From positions 2,294,001-2,358,000 of the forward strand of contig NZ_CP028365.1 in the NCBI RefSeq assembly GCF_003033925.1: a DNA stretch of 64,000 bases, read 5' to 3'. This document shows, one piece after another, positions 1 to 8,331 of the stretch. How positions within the stretch are numbered: position 1 is the first letter of the stretch; each line of letters starts with the position of its first letter. Under the pieces are notes generated by a model. That model saw nothing but the letters and a program-made list of their open reading frames with translations, did not search any database and was not told where the DNA came from. This stretch comes from Tannerella serpentiformis (GTDB lineage: Bacteria; Bacteroidota; Bacteroidia; Bacteroidales; Tannerellaceae). Both the position numbers and the translations under genes were made by a program.

Positions 1-908
1 AGCGTCGTGAACGGCGTGCCCGTGGGCATGGTGCGAACCTGAATCCGGCCGCCGGCGATCTTCGCCGCGTCAAAGGCGTGCAACGGCTGACCAAGCTCGT
101 GCAGGACGTAATTCGTCACGTCCACCACATTGTTGATCGGTCTGAGGCCAATGGCCGTCAATCGACGGCGCAGCCACTCGGGACTCTCGCGGACGGTCAC
201 GCCGCGGATCGTCAGGCCGGAGTAACGTGGGCAGCCCTCGGAGTCGACGGACTCGATGACGATGGCCGGCGACGGGTCGTCCATGCCGAAGCCCTCGGTG
301 GATGGGCGTTGGAGCGCAACGGGTGTGCCCCGTTGCTGGAGGTAGGCGGCTAAGTCGCGGGCCACGCCGTAGTGCGACGTTGCATCGACGCGGTTCGGCG
401 TGATGTCGACCTCCAGCACGTGGTCCGTCTCGACCTTATAGTATTCCGCCGCGGGCAGGCCCACGGGCGTGTCAGCGGGCAGGACAATGATGCCGTCGTG
501 GCTCACACCGACGCCGATCTCATCTTCGGCGCAGATCATGCCGAACGACTCCTCACCGCGTATCTTGCTTTTCTTGATTACAAACTCCTTGTCGCCGTCA
601 TAGAGCTTTGCGCCGATCACGGCCACGACGACCATTTGTCCGGCCGCCACATTGGGCGCGCCACAGACGATCTTCAGCGGCTCGTCGCTGCCCACATCGA
701 CCGTAGTCAGGTGCAGATGGTCCGAATTGGGGTGCGCCGTGCAGGTCAGCACGCGACCCGTCACGAGTCCAGCTAATCCACCACGGACGGACTGCACCGT
801 CTCTACGCTGCCCGTTTCGAGTCCGATGGACGTCAGCGCCGCCGCCACCTCGTCAGGCGTCAGGTCGAACGGCAGATAATCTCTTAGCCAGTTGTACGAT
901 ATATTCAT
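1..908 (-). CDS. pheT: Phenylalanine--tRNA ligase beta subunit, N-terminal part (runs off the window)
   Basis: The minus strand reads from an ATG at 908 through 302 codons to the window edge without a stop. The protein opens MNISYNWLRDYLPFDLTPDEVA, typical of bacterial PheT. It continues through the EMAP/OB-fold tRNA-binding domain (roughly residues 40-155, with VTGRVLTCTAHPNSDHL and IVCGAPNVAAGQ) into the B3/B4 editing region (VDITPNRVDATSHYGVARD, then NNVVDVTNYVLHELGQPLHAFDA). The enzyme is the beta half of the alpha2-beta2 synthetase that charges tRNA-Phe and hydrolyses mischarged Tyr-tRNA-Phe. Only about the first third to 40 percent is present. The identification is firm; the 3' end lies outside the window. 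Confidence 0.96.
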   Translation of the reverse strand, partial: MNISYNWLRDYLPFDLTPDEVAAALTSIGLETGSVETVQSVRGGLAGLVTGRVLTCTAHPNSDHLHLTTVDVGSDEPLKIVCGAPNVAAGQMVVVAVIGAKLYDGDKEFVIKKSKIRGEESFGMICAEDEIGVGVSHDGIIVLPADTPVGLPAAEYYKVETDHVLEVDITPNRVDATSHYGVARDLAAYLQQRGTPVALQRPSTEGFGMDDPSPAIVIESVDSEGCPRYSGLTIRGVTVRESPEWLRRRLTAIGLRPINNVVDVTNYVLHELGQPLHAFDAAKIAGGRIQVRTMPTGTPFTT

Positions 909-1035
909 TGCTTATAAATAAGTAGGTAGTAAAAATGCAGCCTCTGGGGGAGTGCCCGGCCTCCGTATCACTATATATAATAGGTATAGGGGTAACCGAC
1001 TATATAGCTAATCCCCCCCTTTGAAAATAGGCGCG

Positions 1036-1043
1036 CAAATGTA
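1036..1043 (-). promoter_or_regulatory. Probable -7 box of the pheT promoter
   Basis: On the minus strand this is TACATTTG, a match to the Bacteroidota -7 consensus TAnnTTTG, about 130 bases before the pheT ATG. No clear TTTG is seen at the -33 position, so this is a moderate call. Confidence 0.4.
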
Positions 1044-1119
1044 AACTAAAATGGACGGTGGCTCTTGTGAAGTAGCCGCCGCAGGCAGGGCAACTGCGTC
1101 AAAACCTTGTATCCCTACG

Positions 1120-1351
1120 GAGATTAAAACCACACGTGATTCCGATCTCCGTAGGGGTACAGAGATTAGAACCACACGTGGTTCTGCTTTCCGTAGGGGT
1201 ACATACATTAGAACCACACGTGGTTTTGATCTCCGTAGGGGTACAGACATTAAAACCACGCGTGGTTTTGCTTTCCGTAGGGGTACAGAGATTAGAACCA
1301 CGCGTGGTTTTGATCTCCGTAGAGGTACAGACATTAAAACCACGCGCTGGG
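1120..1351. repeat. Palindromic tandem array A, 42-bp period, six units (no DUF6261 gene beside it)
   Basis: The near-perfect palindrome AACCACRCGTGGTT starts at 1128, 1170, 1212, 1254, 1296 and 1338, exactly 42 bp apart. The first and last copies are damaged on one side. The spacer always carries CCGTAGGGGTAC, also found in array B at 47.7 kb. Spacers alternate between a form with GATCTCC and one with GCTTTCC before that core, so the array is a higher-order dimer repeat. It lies between the divergent pheT and vor/kor promoters. Because 42 is a multiple of three, several frames on both strands are open, but nothing suggests translation. From 1352 to 1506 I see nothing recognisable. Confidence 0.93.
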
Positions 1352-1506
1352 AGTGGCTCCCTATTCCTTGATATCGGAGATACGCAAGAGGGATCGGCGC
1401 ACGGATCCACCTTCGGATGGCCTTCGTTAGAGGTTTTCACTCTGTTCCGTCTGCTCCTATATAGATGTAAGCAAAGGCCTGCGTGGTAAAGAAAATTTGA
1501 AAGTTA

Positions 1507-1537
1507 TTTGCTGCTGTGATAAGCTTTTCTATTTTTG
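1507..1537 (+). promoter_or_regulatory. Promoter of the vor/kor operon
   Basis: TTTG at 1507-1510 and TATTTTTG at 1530-1537 are separated by 19 bases, matching the Bacteroidota -33/-7 promoter. Transcription would start near 1544, leaving a leader of about 20 bases before the first ATG at 1565. Confidence 0.75.
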
Positions 1538-1564
1538 CGACGGATACCTAAAAAACAATAGCTT

Positions 1565-1795
1565 ATGGCAAGAGTAAAAGGAATGGTAGTCGTAAACACC
1601 GAAAGGTGTAAAGGCTGCGACTTATGTGTAGTAGCGTGTCCCAGTGACGTCTTGGAGTTGCATCCGCGAGAGGTCAACAACAAGGGATACCATTATGTGT
1701 ACATGAAGACGCCTAAGGCGTGCACTGGCTGCTGTAGCTGCGGCTGGGTGTGCCCAGACGCCTGTCTGACGATTTACAGGGCTAAAGTAGGATGA
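1565..1795 (+). CDS. korD: 2-oxoacid:ferredoxin oxidoreductase delta subunit (two-[4Fe-4S] ferredoxin)
   Basis: This 76-residue protein has two ferredoxin motifs CxxCxxCxxxCP. The first is at C15, C18, C21 and C25; the second at C53, C56, C59 and C63. Two 4Fe-4S clusters are therefore expected. In the vor/kor family the delta subunit passes electrons from the thiamine-diphosphate site to soluble ferredoxin. The gene is first in the operon and is followed after 7 bases by the alpha subunit. Family and context agree; the exact keto-acid used cannot be read from this subunit. Confidence 0.9.
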   Translation: MARVKGMVVVNTERCKGCDLCVVACPSDVLELHPREVNNKGYHYVYMKTPKACTGCCSCGWVCPDACLTIYRAKVG

Positions 1796-1802
1796 ACGAG
1801 CC

Positions 1803-2879
1803 ATGGAAGATGTCAGATTAATGAAGGGAAACGAAGCGATCGCACATGCTGCGATACGCTCCGGTGCGGACGGCTATTTCGGTTATCCGATCACGCCACA
1901 GTCCGAGGTAATGGAGACATTGATGGCTGAGAAGCCTTGGGAAACGACCGGTATGGTTGTCCTGCAGGCTGAGAGCGAGGTCTCCTCGATCAACATGGTG
2001 TATGGTGCTGCGGGGTCGGGCAAACGAGTGATGACCTCTTCGTCCAGCCCGGGCATGAGCTTGATGCAGGAGGGCGTCTCTTACATCGCGGGTGCCGAGC
2101 TGCCCTGTTTGCTGGTGAATGTTATGCGTGGCGGCCCGGGTCTGGGAACGATCCAGCCGAGTCAGGCAGACTATTTCCAAACCGTCAAAGGCGGCGGGCA
2201 TGGCGATTACCGCCTCATCACACTGGCGCCCTCGTCGGTGCAGGAGATGGCCGACTTCGTGGCGCTGGGCTTTGACCTGGCGTTCAAGTATCGGACGCCG
2301 GCCATGGTGCTTTCTGACGGTATGATCGGGCAGCTGATGGAGAAGGTGGTGCTGCCGCCTTTCCGCCCACGCAAGACGGACGAAGAAATCGAGAAAGAAT
2401 CGCCTTGGGCCACGACGGGTCGCAAGGGCGGGCGCGAGCCGAACATCATCACGTCGCTCGAGCTCGATCCGTCCATCATGGAGAAGCGCAACCTGCACCT
2501 GTTAGAGAAGTATCGCCAGATCGAAGAGAACGAGGTGCGCTACGAAGAAATCGGCTGTGAGGATGCCGACTATCTGTTGGTTGCCTTCGGTTCGTCGGCT
2601 CGCATTTGCCAGAAGGCCATGGAAGTGGCGCGTGGCGAGGGACTGAAGCTGGGCCTGCTTAGGCCCATCACCCTGTGGCCGTTTCCCACGAAGGCCATCT
2701 CAGACCGTGCGGACAAAGTCAAGGGCATCCTCTCCGTCGAGCTCAACGCGGGCCAGATGGTAGAAGACGTTCGGCTGGCCGTCAACGGACGCGTGAAAGT
2801 GGAACACTTCGGCCGCTTGGGCGGAATTGTCTTCACACCGGACGAGATCATCGCCGCGGTGAAGGAGAAACTGATGTGA
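1803..2879 (+). CDS. vorB: 2-oxoacid:ferredoxin oxidoreductase alpha subunit (VorB/KorA type)
   Basis: This 358-residue protein has the pyrimidine-binding fold of 2-oxoacid:acceptor oxidoreductases. Recognisable segments are the GYPITPQSE motif near residues 27-35, the AESEVSSINMVYGAAGSG region, TSSSSPGMSLMQEG, and MRGGPGLGTIQPSQ. Residues 240-358 form the C-terminal transketolase-like domain, with LLVAFGSSARI and LLRPITLWPFP. With the beta subunit it forms the thiamine-diphosphate site that decarboxylates a branched-chain 2-oxoacid or 2-oxoglutarate to an acyl-CoA and reduces ferredoxin. The VorB-type sequence favours 3-methyl-2-oxobutanoate, as often annotated in Bacteroidales, but the substrate is not proven. 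Confidence 0.9.
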   Translation: MEDVRLMKGNEAIAHAAIRSGADGYFGYPITPQSEVMETLMAEKPWETTGMVVLQAESEVSSINMVYGAAGSGKRVMTSSSSPGMSLMQEGVSYIAGAELPCLLVNVMRGGPGLGTIQPSQADYFQTVKGGGHGDYRLITLAPSSVQEMADFVALGFDLAFKYRTPAMVLSDGMIGQLMEKVVLPPFRPRKTDEEIEKESPWATTGRKGGREPNIITSLELDPSIMEKRNLHLLEKYRQIEENEVRYEEIGCEDADYLLVAFGSSARICQKAMEVARGEGLKLGLLRPITLWPFPTKAISDRADKVKGILSVELNAGQMVEDVRLAVNGRVKVEHFGRLGGIVFTPDEIIAAVKEKLM

Positions 2880-2916
2880 CGCTTATACCGTAAACATTGA
2901 AAGGAGACCAGACAAG

Positions 2917-3093
2917 ATGAGACGCGGAGACCGATGGGACGAACTATTCACGTTACTATTCATGCTGCTCGCCATCGCGGCCGGCATCCTCTATTTTACG
3001 GTAAAAGGAAATCGCCTGCCCTTCATGCTGTGCGGTGGTGCGGCTATCCTGCTGCGACTGGTGCAGTATTTCCTACGAATGGGCGGGCGATAA
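2917..3093 (+). CDS. Small membrane protein inside the vor/kor operon
   Basis: This 58-codon frame starts MRRGDRWDELFTLLFMLL and ends LVQYFLRMGGR. It has two hydrophobic stretches (about residues 10-26 and 34-48) separated by a short basic turn, which suggests two membrane helices with positively charged ends. An AAGGAGA sequence lies about a dozen bases before the ATG. It sits 37 bases after the alpha gene and 30 before the beta gene in the same orientation. I do not recognise a named family. It is supported by position, start context and clean hydrophobic pattern; a membrane-tethering role for the enzyme is only a guess. Confidence 0.68.
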   Translation: MRRGDRWDELFTLLFMLLAIAAGILYFTVKGNRLPFMLCGGAAILLRLVQYFLRMGGR

Positions 3094-3123
3094 GTCGATA
3101 ATCATAAAAGACACCTGCATAAA

Positions 3124-3948
3124 ATGGAAACATTAGAATTGATCGAAACCGAAACTGAGTTGGTGGAAACGCTGACCGAACCCAATGAGATAGACTTTGA
3201 TATCATCAAACCGGAAAACCTCGTCTACACGAAGCCGGCACTGATGAACGATACCCCCATGCACTACTGCCCCGGCTGTAGCCACGGCGTGATCCATAAA
3301 CTGGTTGCGGAAGTGATCGGCGAGATGGGCATGGAGGATAAGACGGTGGCCGTGTCACCTGTGGGCTGCGCCGTCTTTGCATACAACTATATTGATGTGG
3401 ACTGGGTGGAAGCGGCCCACGGACGTGCGCCTGCCGTAGCCACGGCCCTCAAACGCGTGAACCCGGGCAAGCTGGTCTTCACCTATCAGGGCGACGGCGA
3501 CTTGGCCGCCATCGGTACCGCTGAGACCATCCACGCCGCCAATCGCGGGGAAAACATCGTCATCATCTTCGTCAACAACGCCATCTACGGCATGACGGGC
3601 GGACAGATGGCCCCCACCACGCTGATCGGTATGCCTACCGCCACCTGCCCCTACGGCCGCGACGTGGCCCTGAATGGCTACCCGCTCAAGATTGGTAACA
3701 TCCTGGCTCAACTCGACGGCACCTGCCTCGTGACTCGCCAGAGCGTCCAGACACCCGCCGCTGTAAGGAAGACGAAGAAGATGCTCCGACTGGCTTTCGA
3801 GAACTCGATGGCCGGCAAAGGCACCTCCGTTGTGGAAGTCGTTTCGACTTGCTCCTCAGGCTGGAAGAAGTCGCCCACGGCGTCCAACCGCTGGATGGAA
3901 GAGAACATGTTCCCCGCCTATCCGCTGGGCGACCTGAAGAATATCTGA
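3124..3948 (+). CDS. korB: 2-oxoacid:ferredoxin oxidoreductase beta subunit (thiamine-diphosphate binding)
   Basis: This 274-residue protein begins with an acidic leader of about 35 residues. The KorB/VorA core follows: HYCPGCSHG near residue 48, VGCAVFAY, AHGRAPAVATALKR, and the thiamine-diphosphate/Mg motif QGDGDLAAIG followed by FVNNAIYGMTGGQ. GDGD with the downstream NN is the family signature for cofactor binding. The subunit pairs with the alpha subunit encoded at 1803. The long Glu/Thr-rich N-terminal extension (ETLELIETETELVETLTE) is somewhat unusual but is in frame with the only sensible ATG. Confidence 0.93.
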   Translation: METLELIETETELVETLTEPNEIDFDIIKPENLVYTKPALMNDTPMHYCPGCSHGVIHKLVAEVIGEMGMEDKTVAVSPVGCAVFAYNYIDVDWVEAAHGRAPAVATALKRVNPGKLVFTYQGDGDLAAIGTAETIHAANRGENIVIIFVNNAIYGMTGGQMAPTTLIGMPTATCPYGRDVALNGYPLKIGNILAQLDGTCLVTRQSVQTPAAVRKTKKMLRLAFENSMAGKGTSVVEVVSTCSSGWKKSPTASNRWMEENMFPAYPLGDLKNI

Positions 3949-3983
3949 TCCCGATCCGTTTAACCGATAAAGAAGATACAACC

Positions 3984-4529
3984 ATGCAACATGAGATTAT
4001 CATCGCCGGATTCGGCGGACAGGGAGTGCTCTCGATGGGTAAGATTTTGGCTTACTCGGGGCTGATGGAAGACAAGGAGGTCACCTGGATGCCCTCCTAC
4101 GGCCCGGAGCAGCGCGGCGGTACGGCCAACGTGACCGTGATTCTGAATGACGAGCGGATCAGCTCGCCGATCTTGAACTCGTACGACATAGCCATCGTGC
4201 TCAATCAGCCCTCGTTGGACAAGTTTGAGCCGAAGGTGAAGCCGGGCGGCGTCCTGATCTACGACGGCTACGGCATACAGCGCCCCGCCACACGCACCGA
4301 TATCAACGTCTATCGTATCGACGCGATGGACGCGGCTACGGAGCTGAACATGCAGAAGACGTTCAACATGATCGTCCTCGGCGGCCTCCTCAAGGTGGTG
4401 CCGATGGTACAGATGGAGAGCGTCCTGCGTGGGCTGAAGAAGACGCTCCCCGAGCGGCATCACAAGCTGATCCCCGTCAATGAGGAGGCTATCCGCAAGG
4501 GCATGGAGCTGATTCGTAAGGTCGGCTAA
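3984..4529 (+). CDS. korC: 2-oxoacid:ferredoxin oxidoreductase gamma subunit
   Basis: The ATG at 3984 gives a 181-residue protein opening MQHEIIIAGFGGQGVLSMGKILA. That is the glycine-rich start of the pyruvate/ketoisovalerate oxidoreductase gamma domain. It continues with WMPSYGPEQRGGTANVTVILND and ends in a helical tail. The frame is open further upstream, overlapping the beta gene, but family alignment and spacing support 3984. It is the last gene of the operon: 35 bases separate it from the beta gene and a strong terminator follows. Together delta, alpha, beta and gamma make the complete ferredoxin-linked enzyme. Confidence 0.93.
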   Translation: MQHEIIIAGFGGQGVLSMGKILAYSGLMEDKEVTWMPSYGPEQRGGTANVTVILNDERISSPILNSYDIAIVLNQPSLDKFEPKVKPGGVLIYDGYGIQRPATRTDINVYRIDAMDAATELNMQKTFNMIVLGGLLKVVPMVQMESVLRGLKKTLPERHHKLIPVNEEAIRKGMELIRKVG

Positions 4530-4584
4530 GGCCGGCCGCACTTGATGCGATTTTTCTTTTTCATAAGTCATCAACATTAGACGT

Positions 4585-4632
4585 GAGCCGTCGCCTTCAG
4601 AGTGCTTAACTCGGGCGGCGGCTCTTTTTTTG
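4585..4632 (+). terminator. Rho-independent terminator of the vor/kor operon
   Basis: GAGCCGTCGCC at 4585-4595 pairs with GGCGGCGGCTC at 4614-4624 and is followed by a run of T to 4632. It lies 55 bases after the gamma-subunit stop. Confidence 0.88.
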
Positions 4633-4691
4633 TCCGGACCGGATGCAGATCGGGAAGCGCATCTTTTGAAAAGACGTCGGTGATCTCCGAA

Positions 4692-5036
4692 GCCGCGTCA
4701 TGTCGCATGAAATGGCATTTCCGACCGTCGAAGCCGTTTCATGTCGCATAAAATGACATTTCCGACCGTCGAAGCCGTTTCATGTCGCATGAAATGGCAT
4801 TTCCGGCCGTCGAAGCCGTTTCATGTGACATGAAATGACATTTCCGACCGTCGAAGCCGTTTCATGTGACATGAAATGACATTTCCGACCGTCGAAGCCG
4901 TTTCATGTCGCATGAAATGACCTTTCCAGCCCTCGAAACCGTTAACTGGTGACCCGAAATGGCCGCAAACTACTTTTTGGTCGCTTCTGGTCACCCGAAA
5001 TGGCTGCAAACTACTTTTTAGCCGTTTCGGGCGAAA
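4692..5036. repeat. Palindromic tandem array C, 41-bp period, about nine units (orphan)
   Basis: The word TTTCATGTSRCATGAAA, introduced by GAAGCCG, is anchored at 4692, 4733, 4774, 4815, 4856 and 4897, exactly 41 bp apart. Three diverged units continue the same phase at 4938, 4979 and 5020, where the palindrome has changed toward TGGTGACCCGAAATGG. The spacer carries GACATTTCCGACCGTC. The array lies between two convergent transcription units, past the terminator of one and before that of the other, so no promoter role is obvious here. Confidence 0.92.
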
Positions 5037-5079
5037 AGATGCGCTTTCGAGGGGGGCGATACGTCTGCCCAAAAAGCAG

Positions 5080-5116
5080 AAAGGCCGTTCGACACTTCGT
5101 CAAACGGCCTTTTTTC
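5080..5116. terminator. Bidirectional terminator
   Basis: AAAGGCCGTT at 5080-5089 pairs with AACGGCCTTT at 5103-5112. The hairpin is flanked by A-rich and T-rich tracts, so it can end transcription both ways. It lies 30 bases past the stop of the minus-strand TPR gene. Confidence 0.82.
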
Positions 5117-5146
5117 GTGGGTATGAGGGGGGCACCGAACGGGTGG

Positions 5147-7249
5147 CTACTCGTTGCTCTTGCTTTCCTCCGTCATGCGACGGATGATGCTGTAGGCGCT
5201 CGGCAGACCCAACTCGCCGGCCTTGCTCAGGTCGACGATGCCGCGCGTGGCGTTGCCCATCGAGAGTTCGGCCAGCCCACGATTGAAGTAGGCCTCGGCC
5301 AGCTCGGGGTCGCGGCGGATGGCCTCGTCATAGTCGGCGATGGCGGCGCGGAAGTCTCGGCCCGTGCAGCGCAGGTTGCCGCGGTTGAAGTAGGCAAAGG
5401 CGAAGTCCGGAGCGAGGCGGATGACCTGGTCATAGTCGCGCAAGATCAGCTCGTGCTCATGCCGTCGGGCCTCGTCGGCGGGGGAGGGGTCGCGGGCGTC
5501 GGCCGAGGTGGACGGTCGCGTGGCGGCGCCGAATCGGAAGGGCGAGGCGGCGGCAGATGTGACGTCAGGCTGTTGCGAACGCGCGGACTCAAGCTGCTTG
5601 TAACGCACCACGGCGCGGGCGAAGTAGGCGAGGGGGGCAGCGTCCGGGGCCAGCTCAATCGTGCGGTCGAGGTCGCGCAAGGCCTCGGTGAAATCCTGCA
5701 CGAGCAGGTAGTCCAGGGCGCGCCCGAAGTGCAGATCGGCGTTGCCGGGCGTGCGTTCGATGCGCTTGGAGTAGCTGTCGATGGAAGCGAAGTGGGCCGC
5801 GATCTGTTCTTCGGTCAGGGCCGCCTCGCGGTTGGTTAGGAGCAGTCGCCAGGCCAGCACCCGACGGTCGTTGAAGCGCTCCACAAGCCGGTCGTAGAAA
5901 ACGCGCTCGCGGACGTCGGCCTGCCGCTCGTAGTACGTAAGGACGAACATCGGCTCCAGCTCCACCTGCACGTTGCGGTCCTGCACGCGACCGCGGATCT
6001 CGCTTTGATATTTGCTTTTCTGCTCCTCCTTGCGGTCGTAGACGACGAGGCGGCTGAACTTTTCGATGTTGCGGTCCGACTCCTCGCGCGTGCGATCGTT
6101 GGCGCCCGACCGGGTGCTGTCCTTCGCCGCCGTGGAGGTGACGCTGCGGCGCCCGCGCCGGCAATCGTCCTCGATCTTCATTGCTGCGATATAGTCGCGA
6201 TCGGCACCCTTGAGGTCGTTCAGTCGTCGCTTCACGTCGGCGCGGTAATAGTAGCCCTGCACGAAGTCGGGGTAGCGACGAAGCACGGCGTCGAGGTCGC
6301 GGATCGTGGCCCGATAGTCGCCCGTTTTGAAGAGCAACGTGGCGCGGTTGAAGCGGGCGATGTCGTTGTCAGGCTCCAGTCGGAGCACGACGTCGAAGTC
6401 CTCGATGGCACGGTTGTCGTCGCCCACCTGCGCCCGGAGCAGTCCACGATTGAAGCGGGCGATGCGGTTGTCGGCGTCCATTTCGATCACCTGATCATAG
6501 TCGGCCATCGCGCCGCGCAGGTCGTTCAGCTCGTAGCGTACCAGTCCGCGGTTGATGTAATAACCGGGCTCCCGCGTGTTGAGTCGGATGGCTTGGTCGA
6601 GATCCTTGAGCGCCTCGGTGTAGCGGCCGGACTGGTAAAGCGTCAGGGCGCGGTTGGCGTAGCACGGTGCATAGAACGAATCGAGGGCGATGGCCCGATC
6701 GTAGTCTGAAAGCGCCTTCGCCGTGTCGCCCTTTTCGAGATACATGGCGGCGCGCGTGAGGTAGCCCAGCGACTGCTTCGGGTGCGCGCGGATCAGTTCC
6801 TCGAAGACTTGCTCGGCATCCGTGAAATCCTTCTTCTGTACATATGCGATGGCTTTGTTCGACATCATCGCCCGGTCGCCCGGCTTGAACTCCAGCCCCT
6901 TCGTGTAATCCTCGATCGCTCCGGCATACTTCTCGAGGCTCTGCCGGGCGATGCCGCGCGCATAGTAGGCCTGCGCCAGGAAAGGGTTGCGCTCGAGGCT
7001 GAGCGTACAGTCTTCCTCGGCGCCCTGGAAATCATCCAAGTTCAGCTTCGCCACAGCGCGGTAGAAGTACGGCTCAGCCATCCATGGCTTGGCCTTGATC
7101 ACCTGGTTGAAGTACTGGATGGACAGGACATAATCCTCGAAATAGAGCGCATTACGGCCGATGGCCATCACCCGGTCGGTGTTGACCTGCGCCTGCATGT
7201 GCACCGCGATCGCGAGCAGGAAGAAGAGGTATGTCAGTGCCCGTCTCAT
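5147..7249 (-). CDS. Periplasmic tetratricopeptide-repeat protein
   Basis: This 700-residue protein starts with a Sec signal peptide (MRRALTYLFFLLAIAVHMQAQ). It has about twelve to fourteen 34-residue TPR units with the usual A/Y/G/A pattern (for example FYRAVAKLNLDDFQGAEEDCTLSL and FNRGLLRAQVGDDNRAIEDFDVVL). The array is interrupted by a charged segment at about residues 355-470 rich in Arg, Asp and Glu, then resumes. A low-complexity linker near residue 570 precedes the last two repeats. TPR arrays are scaffolds for protein contacts; no enzyme motif is visible. Its ATG lies 6 bases after the def stop, so the two are probably co-transcribed. Confidence 0.85.
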   Translation of the reverse strand: MRRALTYLFFLLAIAVHMQAQVNTDRVMAIGRNALYFEDYVLSIQYFNQVIKAKPWMAEPYFYRAVAKLNLDDFQGAEEDCTLSLERNPFLAQAYYARGIARQSLEKYAGAIEDYTKGLEFKPGDRAMMSNKAIAYVQKKDFTDAEQVFEELIRAHPKQSLGYLTRAAMYLEKGDTAKALSDYDRAIALDSFYAPCYANRALTLYQSGRYTEALKDLDQAIRLNTREPGYYINRGLVRYELNDLRGAMADYDQVIEMDADNRIARFNRGLLRAQVGDDNRAIEDFDVVLRLEPDNDIARFNRATLLFKTGDYRATIRDLDAVLRRYPDFVQGYYYRADVKRRLNDLKGADRDYIAAMKIEDDCRRGRRSVTSTAAKDSTRSGANDRTREESDRNIEKFSRLVVYDRKEEQKSKYQSEIRGRVQDRNVQVELEPMFVLTYYERQADVRERVFYDRLVERFNDRRVLAWRLLLTNREAALTEEQIAAHFASIDSYSKRIERTPGNADLHFGRALDYLLVQDFTEALRDLDRTIELAPDAAPLAYFARAVVRYKQLESARSQQPDVTSAAASPFRFGAATRPSTSADARDPSPADEARRHEHELILRDYDQVIRLAPDFAFAYFNRGNLRCTGRDFRAAIADYDEAIRRDPELAEAYFNRGLAELSMGNATRGIVDLSKAGELGLPSAYSIIRRMTEESKSNE

Positions 7250-7255
7250 GGCGAC

Positions 7256-7816
7256 TTACTTTTTGTTGGCCGGCTTGATGCGGTAGCGGCACGACGCTTT
7301 GCCCTTGATGATGTTGTTCAGCTTGGCCTTGTTCAGCTGCCGGCGGATGGGCGAGATGTTGTCGATGAAGAGCTCTCCAGCCAGGTGTTCACACTCGTGC
7401 TCCACGATGCGCGCGGCGAATCCGCCCAGCGCCTCCTCGACCGGCTCGAAGCGTTCGTTCAGGTACTTCACGCGGATGCGCTCGGCCCGCGTTACGCGCT
7501 CATGCACGCCGGGGAAGCTGAGGCAGCCCTCCTCATAGGTCACGCGTTCCGGACTCTCCTCCACGATCTCGGGGTTGATCAGCACGCGTTTGAAGTCTTT
7601 GCAGTCCAGATGATCGTTAGCCAGCGGTGTGCCGTCAATCACAAGCAGCTTGATGGAGCGCCCTATCTGCGGTGCGGCCAGCCCGATGCCGTCAGCATTA
7701 TACATCGTCTCAAACATGTCGGCGATCAGCTGTTGCAGCTCAGGATAGCTGCTGTCGATGGGCTTCGTTTCTTCTCTTAGTACGGCTTGGCCGTAGGTAT
7801 AAATCGGTAGTATCAT
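7256..7816 (-). CDS. def: Peptide deformylase
   Basis: This 186-residue protein has the three peptide deformylase motifs in order: GIGLAAPQ at residues 43-50, EGCLS around C98 (metal ligand), and HECEH at 140-144 (two His ligands and the catalytic Glu141). It removes the formyl group from nascent protein N-termini in the cytosol. Length is normal for the family. It lies between ruvX and the TPR gene in a minus-strand run. Confidence 0.97.
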   Translation of the reverse strand: MILPIYTYGQAVLREETKPIDSSYPELQQLIADMFETMYNADGIGLAAPQIGRSIKLLVIDGTPLANDHLDCKDFKRVLINPEIVEESPERVTYEEGCLSFPGVHERVTRAERIRVKYLNERFEPVEEALGGFAARIVEHECEHLAGELFIDNISPIRRQLNKAKLNNIIKGKASCRYRIKPANKK

Positions 7817-7879
7817 TAGTAGTAATAAGTAGTTATGTGGGCCTGATGCCCACAGTCGTTATAGGGTTGTTATAAGTAG

Positions 7880-8329
7880 TCAAAGTAGGTGTGGATGACC
7901 GGTAGCGCCGGGACTTTTCATCCATTCCATATAGCCCTGCAGGATGAGCACGGCGCTGATCTCGTCGACCAGGGCTTTGTCTTGCCGACGTTTCCGACCG
8001 AGTCCTCCGTCGATCATCGCCCGATGTGCCATGACAGACGTGAAGCGTTCGTCGTAAAACGTGACCTCCACACCTGCCGGCAGTGCGGCCTCCAACCGAC
8101 GGGCGAAGGCCTCCACCCGAGCCATATTTTCCGACGGCCGATTGTCCATCTGCTTGGGCAGCCCCACGACGACCCGTTCTAATGGTTCGCGTGCGGCATA
8201 GGCCACGATATAGTTTACGGCCTCCGCACTGGCCACCGTCGTCAGCCCGCCGGCTGCGATTTGCAGCGTGTCGGTGACGGCCAGCCCCGTACGCTTTGCG
8301 CCGTAGTCCACGGCTAGGATTCGTCCCAT
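7880..8329 (-). CDS. ruvX: Putative pre-16S rRNA nuclease / Holliday junction resolvase-like protein (YqgF)
   Basis: The ATG at 8329 gives MGRILAVDYGAKRTGLAVTD, the RNase H-like opening of YqgF with the first catalytic Asp (D8). It continues VVVGLPKQMDN, then FYDERFTSVMAHRAM and the late Asp-containing segment QDKALVDEISAVLILQGYM. At 149 residues it is a typical length. A longer frame extends upstream but would overlap the sugar transferase; 8329 leaves just 2 bases between the genes. YqgF family members act in 16S rRNA 5' maturation. Confidence 0.93.
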   Translation of the reverse strand: MGRILAVDYGAKRTGLAVTDTLQIAAGGLTTVASAEAVNYIVAYAAREPLERVVVGLPKQMDNRPSENMARVEAFARRLEAALPAGVEVTFYDERFTSVMAHRAMIDGGLGRKRRQDKALVDEISAVLILQGYMEWMKSPGATGHPHLL

Positions 8330-8331
8330 CG

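Noticed and set aside
1051-1489. Overlapping open frames of 106-117 codons on both strands through array A, and similar frames through B and G, encoding 14-residue repeats.
   Set aside because: They are open only because 42 is a multiple of three. Arrays with a 41-bp unit have no such frames, and there is no start context or conserved protein.
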